The notes under the pieces are model-generated. The model was not told the DNA's origin, made no database searches, and saw nothing but the letters and a program-made list of their open reading frames with translations. From Baffinella frigidus (Eukaryota; Cryptophyceae; Cryptomonadales; Baffinellaceae), in NCBI GenBank assembly GCA_026770585.1, contig MU646496.1:538952-555511 (forward strand): a stretch of 16,560 nucleotides of DNA, given 5' to 3'. Positions 11,846-16,560 of this stretch are shown here, one piece after another (within the stretch, counting starts at the first letter, position 1; every line of letters starts with the position of its first letter). Made by a program: the position numbers and the translations under genes.

Positions 11846-14800
11846 GTCACCCTCCGATTCACGTAGCTGTTGGGGGGGTCCACCAGCCATGCCACCCTCT
11901 CCAGACTCTGGAAGGATCTGGCCCCAGAATCTTTCCTCGACGCTCGCAACAGCGCGCACCCCGCCTCGAAGCGCGAATTCCCATCTCCTTTCCTGGACGA
12001 TTGAGCGGCGGCTGGCTGCGGATGGCAGGGGAGCAAGGATGACGTTCTGCGCGCGGCGCGGGTGCTAGAGGAGACGGGCGTGGTGGATGCCACCCAGATT
12101 GGCGGGAGGTGGTCCCTCGTGTTCTCGACCCAGACAGACATCAGTGCTGGTCGGCCCCAGCCCCTCTTCGATCGCCTCTTCCCCCCGCTCAGCGGAAATC
12201 CCCGCGCCCCCCCTGTTGATGTGTGACAGATGGGAAGAGCGCGTGTGTCATAGCCTCTGCTTCCCCCTTCCTTCAGAAAATTCCCCGTCAGGAAATTCTC
12301 ATTCCCCATCAGAAAATTATGGAAAAAATATCTGTGTCTCCGGCTTGACGAGCTGCTCATTTTGGTCCCTCGGGCAAGTTCATCTCCACAAAAGTATTGA
12401 TTAATTGCTTTTGGTGCAACGAAATTTACTACACAAACGCTTTACTATTACTTCCATGCGCAAATCGTGTAGTAATTTTCGTTGCCAAAAACAATTAATT
12501 AATACTTGTATGGAGATTAAAGTGAGCCATGATTAAACCCAGTTTCGATAGGAGGATGCAAGTACAGCAGTCCTGGCGTGAAAAAACCTAAACCCTAAGC
12601 CCTAGGCCCTTGAGCCCTAAGCCCTAAGCCCTAAGCCCTAAGCCCTGAACCCTAAACCTCAAACCCTAAACCCTCAACCCTAAACCCTAAACAATTTAAA
12701 AATCCTAAACCCGAAACCCTGAACCCGAAACCCTAAACCCGAAACCCTAAGCCCCAAACCCTAAACCCTAAACAATAAACACTAATCACTAAGCCCTGGA
12801 CACACATCGTTAAGCCCTAAGACCTAGTGGTGGTGGCAGGTGCGGACGGGAGCGTGCCAGAGAGCGTCTTCAACCAGATCAACGCCGTCCTCTACAGGTC
12901 AGAGAGGGTTGAATCAAGGCTTGATTGAACCGGAGACGGCACCAGAACATAACCGAACCCGGTAGAGCGTTTGCGGTAACTGTTGTCCGTTTTCGAGTTC
13001 GAGTTTTCAAGTTTCCAAGTTTTCGTTTGTACCAGAACTTTCCATTTAATTTTTTTTACGACCTTTACAATATTTTAAAACTCTCAAAAACTTGAAAGCC
13101 CGAGCTCGAAAACGGACAACAATTACCGCAAACGTTCTACCCAGTTTCCGTCAGGGTGGCGGGGTTTTCGTGCATTGCTCAGGACGGGATCCAACCGTAC
13201 CACACCAAAACAGACGTCCTCTACAGGTCCCTCGGGATACCCCTGCGAGAGAGGGGTTCTAGCTCTGCCTCAGTTAATCTTGGCTCTGCGTTAAATAAAG
13301 TTAGATGCTGTTTGCACTGGACCGTTTTGTACGGAGTCCTGGTCTAAATATAAATAGTGAGGAGCCCTGATTAACTGAGGACGAGCTAGGACTTAATTGA
13401 ACTGGTCATGGGGACAGGAACTTCAACGAACCCGGTATTCGGAAGCTGCATTCAGGGCGGCAGGGTGTTTGTGCCATGCTCATGGCGGAATCCAGCCGTA
13501 CCTCGAAAAAAAAGACGTTTATGCGCATAAACGCGCATAACCGTCTTGCTTGCGCGTTAACGTCTTTTTTTTCGTGGTACGGTTGGAAGGGTTTTCCCGG
13601 GCAAACCCTTGAGAGCAGTCTACGCGGAACGACTGTCTAGAATTCGGGAAATGCGGTCAGTTCACAATTATTCCCCACAAAGTGGCCACTTTTGGAGAAA
13701 AATCGATTTGTTTCTCGGGTATGATGACTTTTGACAGGGGTCCAATATCGGACCCTTATCCTTGTCGGTTGCCATCCAGTGGTTCCTCGTAGGTAGTTCT
13801 AGCACCGACTCACAGTCGTGGGGTTGGCTGTGTCCCCTCTCCCAATCCCCTTTGCCCCCCACCTCCTGTGCAGGAATCGAGCAGCCTCCACCAGCCCTCC
13901 CAAGTGGCTCAAATAGTGCCTTGGAAGGTCTTCGATTTCACCTTGGACCGGGGTCGCTTTTGACCCCGATCCAAGGTGAATCGAAAATGCCCCAGAGCAC
14001 TATTTGAGCAACCTCCAAGGGCTAGTGGCTTGTGACGAGACACACCACGTGCGTGCCGGGTGCGTGGTGGGTGTTGGATGTTGGTCAGGGTTTGAGGTTT
14101 AGGGTTTGGGGGTCACAGGGTTCAAGAGATCGAGGACGCGGGCATGTCTCTCATCGAGAAGCTGAATCAGGGTTGGACAGGTTCTTCTTCCGGTTCGCGC
14201 CATTTTTGGCAGACGCCGAGGACCGTGCTGCCTCCCCCACCCTCCCCGTGCCGGGCTAGGCTATTGGAGCTCTATAACCAACCCACTGTCATATGGTTCT
14301 ATTAGGCTAACTAACCCACTGTCATATGGTGGGATATGTCGTAGACCACCTTCGTACCTTTCGGCTTGTACGGTGCTCCGCCCGCTGTGGTTTCAGGGGC
14401 CGCTCTCTATTGAACATCGTATGGCATGCGTGGCGAGCAGGTTCTTCTTCCGGTTCGCGCCATTCCTGGCGGGCGCCGAGGACCGTGCCGCGTCACCTAC
14501 CCTCCCTGGCGTCACCACCCGCAACGAGCAGGTCCCACCCCCCCATGCTTCCCCGTTGTCCCACCGACCCCACAACTAACACCTCATCCTCCACACGAGA
14601 ATGCTAGCGGGGCCTATTCAAAGCCGAGCCTATAATGTCTTTCCAACACAAAAGTCCAAATTTGTACCAGGATAAGGTCAAAGTAACCTCGCGCCTGGTG
14701 TAAAATTTACCGGGTACGAGGTTGCTTTGCCATTGCTGGCGGGCGCCGAGGACCGTGCCGCGTCCCCTACCCTCCCCCGTGTCACCACCCGCAACGAGCA

Positions 14801-16560
14801 GGTCCCAACACCCTTATCCGAGGAAACCTATTTTTCTTTCATTTTGATGGCAATGAAAATTACCACACAATTCGTTCTTACTAGCAATATTTTAAAACGC
14901 GTGTAGTAATTTTCATTGCCATCAAACTACCCGCAACGAGCAGGTCCCAACACCCCATCCTTCCCCGTTGTCCCAACGACCCCACATTTGTCCCAAAGAC
15001 CCTACATATCTCCAGGGACCGTGCCGCCTCTCCCCACCCTCCCCGGATCGAACCCTGGTATTTGTGTGAACTGAACCATTTGCAGTCGCAGTCGTGTGAG
15101 TGGCGTGTGGACCCTCTCGCGGTCCTGCACCCTCCTGAACATTCGCGAGTGGTTCCGCCCCCCTCCCTCCTCCTCTCTTGCTCTCGCGTCACCACGCGCA
15201 ACGCGCAGATCCCAACACCCCATCCTCGCCCACCATCCAGAATTTTGTGATTTTCCGAACCATCAAAACAAACATCATCATTGTCGCAACGACGTGCACC
15301 GCATTCCGCTACCGAGCGAAGTGGGGGTTCGGGGAGGCTACAAGTGGGTTTTAAAGGGGTTTTAAAGCTTTCCACGTCCAGCCAAGAACCTTATTGTACG
15401 GGCAATTGTATACGGTCGTGACTGTTTTTCAAAAACAATCGTGATACGTGTACAATGTAAATGTAAACTTTACATGACCATGAAAAAAAAGTCACATCCA
15501 GAAAAATGCGTTCGGAAGGCGTAATTAGCACATAGACGGTCGCAGGTGCAATATAATCGTTGTTTTGATGGACGCACCCCCATTATTTCACCTCAGCGCG
15601 TCCATTTTTTTTGCAAGTCATGAACTCTTCGGCGTGACCTTGTAAAAGGCTACAATTGCAGGAAGCTTCCCCAACGCTTCCCCAACACCCCTGGTTTGTA
15701 CCAGTCACGTCCAGGATGATGGGACCGGAATCCGGTCCCTTCTTTTAAACGAACCCCCACTTCGCTCTGTAGCGGCACGCGCTATCCACGCCAGTTCATA
15801 AGTCGAAATTTCATTTTACCACACGATGTTCGAGCAAAGTTGATTCTACCAGGGAAACACCCCAAAAGTGATAGGAATTGGAGCTCTTTGCTGGCGGCAT
15901 TTTAAAAATATGTACCACGATAAGCCATCTAAACACTTTTAGCGCGAACGAGTGTGCATGAAAATTCCGTGTATGCCCTGGCGCGCGTAATGGAATTAGA
16001 GCGCTGTGTAGAGAAGTTGGCCACCGGAAATAATGGAAAATCGAGAAATTGGAGCCATTTTGACAACTTTTGAGAAATTCATGGTATTAGTCAAGCGGCG
16101 ATGCGTGTATGGATTGCAGGTGGTGGACCTGGCGGGAAAACGAGTCAAGCAGCGATGCCACACGGTGGACTACGGACCTTTCAACAAAAGTCAACTTGCC
16201 CAGAGATAATTGACTTTGAGGATTTTCTGATGTAAATTTGGTCACGTAACACCCCAGAATCCGGCCCCAAATTCAAACCGAAACCCTTGAAGCCCACCGA
16301 GTGGTGTATATGGATTGCAGGTGGTGGAGCTAGCGGGAATGACGGTGGTCCCAGCACTCCATCCTCGCCCAGCACCCCGCTAGGAAAATGAGTCAAGCGG
16401 CGATGCCGCACGGTGGACTACGGACCTTTGACCAAAAGTCAACTTGCCCAGAGATAATTAACTTTGAGGATTTGCAGGTGGTGGACCTAGCGGGAATGAC
16501 GGTCGACAACAAGGTCGAGCTCCAACCGTCCCGCGGCGGGCCTAAGGTCCTCTCCCCCAC
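11561..16560 (+). CDS. Probable plastid lipid-associated protein (PAP/fibrillin-like), 3' end outside the window
   Basis: Exons joined by splice logic: 11561-11845 (phase 0), 12029-12149 (ends with one base of a codon), 12840-12897 (starts with two bases, ends with two), 14441-14531 (starts with one base, ends phase 0), 16478 to the edge. The product begins with a signal peptide (residues 1-21) and an A/F junction, then a Ser/Pro/Arg-rich transit region, as in proteins imported into complex red plastids. The mature part has GGRWSLVFSTQTDISAG, then VFNQINAVLY, RFFFRFAPFLAGAEDRAASP and VVDLAGMTVDNKVEL. This order (GxWxLxxSTQT, hydrophobic FAPFLAG, VDxxxxxVDNxVEL) fits the PAP/fibrillin domain of plastoglobule and thylakoid lipid-binding proteins. 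Family assignment is from motif memory, without a search. Introns are large and repeat-rich, and duplicates of exons 3-5 are present. Confidence 0.6.
12029..12149 (+). CDS. PAP/fibrillin-like gene exon 2
   Basis: Reads GSKDDVLRAARVLEETGVVD, then ATQIGGRWSLVFSTQTDISA plus one base. Acceptor GGCAG/GGGAGC at 12028; an alternative in-phase acceptor at 12037 (GCAAG/GATGAC) would remove three residues. Donor is GCTG/GTCGGC at 12149. The frame stays open past the donor for about 16 codons, so the donor is inferred from the perfect codon rejoining with exon 3 (G/GT gives Gly). TGA at 12002-12004 bounds the frame upstream. Confidence 0.62.
12384..12515. repeat. Fold-back element with about 50-bp arms
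   Basis: CTCCACAAAAGTATTGATTA then ATTGCTTTTGGTGCAACGAA and ATTTACTACACA pairs with TGTAGTAATTTTCGTTGCCA then AAAACAATTAATTAATACTT and GTATGGAG. 132 bp, in the intron between PAP/fibrillin exons 2 and 3. The inner arm motif is shared with 14843-14926. Confidence 0.85.
12588..12830. repeat. Interstitial telomere-like array (CCCTAAA/CCCTAAG)
   Basis: Degenerate copies of CCCTAAA, CCCTAAG, CCCTGAA and CCCGAAA over about 240 bp, all on the plus strand, ending ten bases before the acceptor of PAP/fibrillin exon 3. The canonical unit CCCTAAA is the plant-type telomere repeat. Confidence 0.85.
12840..12897 (+). CDS. PAP/fibrillin-like gene exon 3
   Basis: 58 bp between GGTGGCAG and CTCTACAG/GTCAGA. 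With its split codons it encodes G-ADGSVPESVFNQINAVLY-R. It joins in frame both to exon 2 and to the RFFFRFAPFLA exon. A copy of its last dozen or so bases with a donor (GACGTCCTCTACAG/GT) is at about 13205-13219. Confidence 0.6.
12961..13142. repeat. Fold-back element with about 40-bp arms
   Basis: GGTAGAGCGTTTGCGGTAAC then TGTTGTCCGTTTTCGAG pairs with CTCGAAAACGGACAACAATT then ACCGCAAACGTTCTACC. AT-rich centre. About 182 bp; it splits a segment whose two halves align to 13391-13500. Confidence 0.85.
13498..13585. repeat. Inverted repeat around GTACC-TCGAAAAAAAAGACGTT
   Basis: CGTACCTCGAAAAAAAAGAC then GTTTATGCGC pairs with GCGCGTTAACGTCTTTTTTT then TCGTGGTACG; a TGCGCATAAACGCGCATAA repeat is in the loop. 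It interrupts the same CCGTACC sequence seen uninterrupted at about 13197. Confidence 0.75.
13888..14028. repeat. Fold-back element family R, copy 2
   Basis: CCACCAGCCCTCCCAAGTGG then CTCAAATAGTGCCTTGG, and CACTATTTGAGCAACCTCCA then AGGGCTAGTGG; 141 bp like copy 1 (10121-10261). It lies in the intron between PAP/fibrillin exons 3 and 4. Confidence 0.82.
14181..14250 (+). pseudogene. Duplicate of PAP/fibrillin exon 4, 3' end missing
   Basis: Follows GTTGGACAG and encodes (R)FFFRFAPFLADAEDRAASPT then LPVPG and TAG. It lacks the TTRNEQ end and its donor. One substitution (LAG to LAD) separates it from the intact copy. Confidence 0.55.
14441..14531 (+). CDS. PAP/fibrillin-like gene exon 4 (intact copy)
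   Basis: 91 bp between GGCGAGCAG and GAGCAG/GTCCCA. Encodes (R)FFFRFAPFLAGAEDRAASPT then LPGVTTRNEQ. It is the only copy in the array with both splice sites and the full frame, so I take it as the used exon. Other copies: 14181-14250, 14729-14801, 14927-14943, 15017-15046 and 15188-15208. The copy at 14181-14250 has a good acceptor and could be an alternative exon, but its frame meets TAG soon after. Confidence 0.6.
14592..14712. repeat. Repeat shared with the left end of the window
   Basis: CACACGAGAATGCTAGCGGG then GCCTATTCAAAGCCGA matches 130-165. GTACCAGGATAAGGTCAAAG then TAACCTCGCGCCTGG matches the reverse complement of about 236-269. Confidence 0.6.
14729..14801 (+). pseudogene. Duplicate of PAP/fibrillin exon 4, 5' end missing
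   Basis: Encodes LLAGAEDRAASPTLPRVTTR then NEQ with donor GTCCCA intact. The acceptor and the FFFRFAP codons are replaced by unrelated sequence, which on its left matches the CTCGCGCCTGG repeat (14600-14710). Confidence 0.55.
14843..14926. repeat. 84-bp fold-back element in the exon 4 array
   Basis: TTTGATGGCAATGAAAATTA then CCACAC pairs with GTGTAGTAATTTTCATTGCC then ATCAAA, one mismatch. It sits between two partial copies of PAP/fibrillin exon 4. Confidence 0.85.
14927..15208 (+). pseudogene. Further scraps of PAP/fibrillin exon 4
   Basis: Three short pieces: 14927-14943 (ACCCGCAACGAGCAG then GT, directly after a fold-back element), 15017-15046 (DRAAS-like, GACCGTGCCGCC) and 15188-15208 (ACCACGCGCAACGCGCAG with the donor GT changed to AT). 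Each is followed or accompanied by the intron-start text CCCAACACCCCATCC, so exon and intron start were duplicated together. Confidence 0.45.
15301..15780. repeat. 480-bp region bounded by 31-bp inverted repeats
   Basis: GCATTCCGCTACCGAGCGAA then GTGGGGGTTCG and CGAACCCCCACTTCGCTCTG then TAGCGGCACGC. The interior is non-coding, with a perfect GGGACCGGA-A-TCCGGTCCC palindrome (15721-15739) and poly-A/T runs. It may be a longer element of the same kind as the others. Confidence 0.65.
15781..16080. other. Intronic stretch without recognised features
   Basis: AT-richer sequence in the last PAP/fibrillin intron. I see no exon, repeat family member or strong hairpin here, only a short match (AAATTGGAGCCATTTT, about 16045) to 4810-4840 in the WD40 gene. 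Confidence 0.4.
16120..16345 (+). pseudogene. Two truncated copies of PAP/fibrillin exon 5 start
   Basis: 16120-16136 (GTGGTGGACCTGGCGGG) and 16321-16345 (GTGGTGGAGCTAGCGGGAAT then GACGG) both follow GGATTGCAG, an intact acceptor. They break off after 5-8 codons into related AGTCAAGCGGCGATG sequence. A 147-bp element (16158-16304) separates them. Confidence 0.5.
16158..16304 (-). repeat. Element family D, copy 2 (inverted)
   Basis: CCACACGGTGGACTACGGAC to AAGCCCACCGAGTGG, 147 bp, inverse of 6831-6978. Flanks AGTCAAGCAGCGATG and TGTATATGGATTGCAG match the uninterrupted sequence at 16089-16119. Confidence 0.78.
16406..16472 (-). repeat. Element family D, copy 3 (truncated)
   Basis: Starts CCGCACGGTGGACTACGGAC and follows family D through CCAGAGATAATTAACTTTGA then GGATT, then stops at the TTTGCAG acceptor of PAP/fibrillin exon 5. 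The 3' splice site is therefore at or within an element remnant. Confidence 0.7.
16478..16560 (+). CDS. PAP/fibrillin-like gene exon 5 (partial at window edge)
   Basis: After GATTTGCAG it reads VVDLAGMTVDNKVELQPSRG then GPKVLSP to the edge. It continues exon 4 in phase 0 (TTRNEQ/VVDLAG). The segment V-D-N-x-V-E-L is typical of the strand that follows the FAPFLAG region in fibrillins. A donor-like AAG/GTCCTC lies near 16542. Truncated copies of its start occur at 16120-16136 and 16321-16345. Confidence 0.58.
   Translation, partial: MVDLAGMTVDNKVELQPSRGGPKVLSP

Noticed and set aside
11462-12360. Long minus-strand frames opposite the PAP/fibrillin exons 1-2
   Set aside because: They are GC-rich shadow frames. 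The plus strand has a signal peptide, fibrillin-like motifs and codon-consistent splicing.
14881-15375. Minus-strand frame of 164 codons
   Set aside because: No domain is recognisable. It runs antisense across exon 4 scraps and simple repeats, and fits chance in stop-poor sequence.

Overview
The window is nuclear DNA of a eukaryote. Coding sequence is split into short exons by GT-AG introns, there are interstitial plant-type telomeric (CCCTAAA-like) arrays, and the introns are packed with fold-back (MITE-like) repeats. The gene on the right starts with a signal peptide, then an Ala-Phe junction and a Ser/Arg/Pro-rich stretch. This is the bipartite plastid-targeting pattern of algae with a red-type complex plastid (cryptophytes, haptophytes, heterokonts and relatives). 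I infer such an alga, with a cryptophyte as one reasonable option, but the sequence alone does not fix the species.

Left two thirds (about 931-11014, minus strand): one WD40-repeat gene. Exon 1 (10277-11014) encodes an N-terminal region of about 200 residues that I do not recognise, followed by the first WD40 repeat. Eight further exons (9190-9333, 8188-8325, 7259-7390, 5737-5862, 4599-4724, 3856-3981, 2096-2221, 946-1074) each encode exactly one WD40 blade. All are multiples of three, all are bounded in phase 0, and most junctions have the sequence AG/GTGCG on both sides of the intron. The joined frame is 595 codons without a stop. Reading through the last exon meets TGA four codons later (931-933), so the gene may end there, or it may be spliced on past the left edge.

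The introns (0.6-1.6 kb) hold truncated duplicate WD40 exons, an ankyrin-like fragment, microsatellites and minisatellites, and at least eight families of fold-back elements of about 140-200 bp. They also hold scattered copies of a short segment (CCATCCCACGCC-like), which suggests that the exon-intron unit was tandemly duplicated and the mobile elements inserted later.

11015-11560 is a divergent intergenic region with a perfect 25-bp-arm hairpin and short tandem repeats.

Right third (11561 to beyond 16560, plus strand): a probable plastid lipid-associated protein (PAP/fibrillin-like) gene. I assembled five exons by splice-site logic: 11561-11845, 12029-12149, 12840-12897, 14441-14531 and 16478 to the edge. 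Its introns carry a telomere-like array, several fold-back elements, and partial duplicates of its third, fourth and fifth exons. Both genes therefore show the same two processes: exon-fragment duplication and heavy invasion by non-autonomous elements. I found no transposase, RNA gene or CRISPR array.
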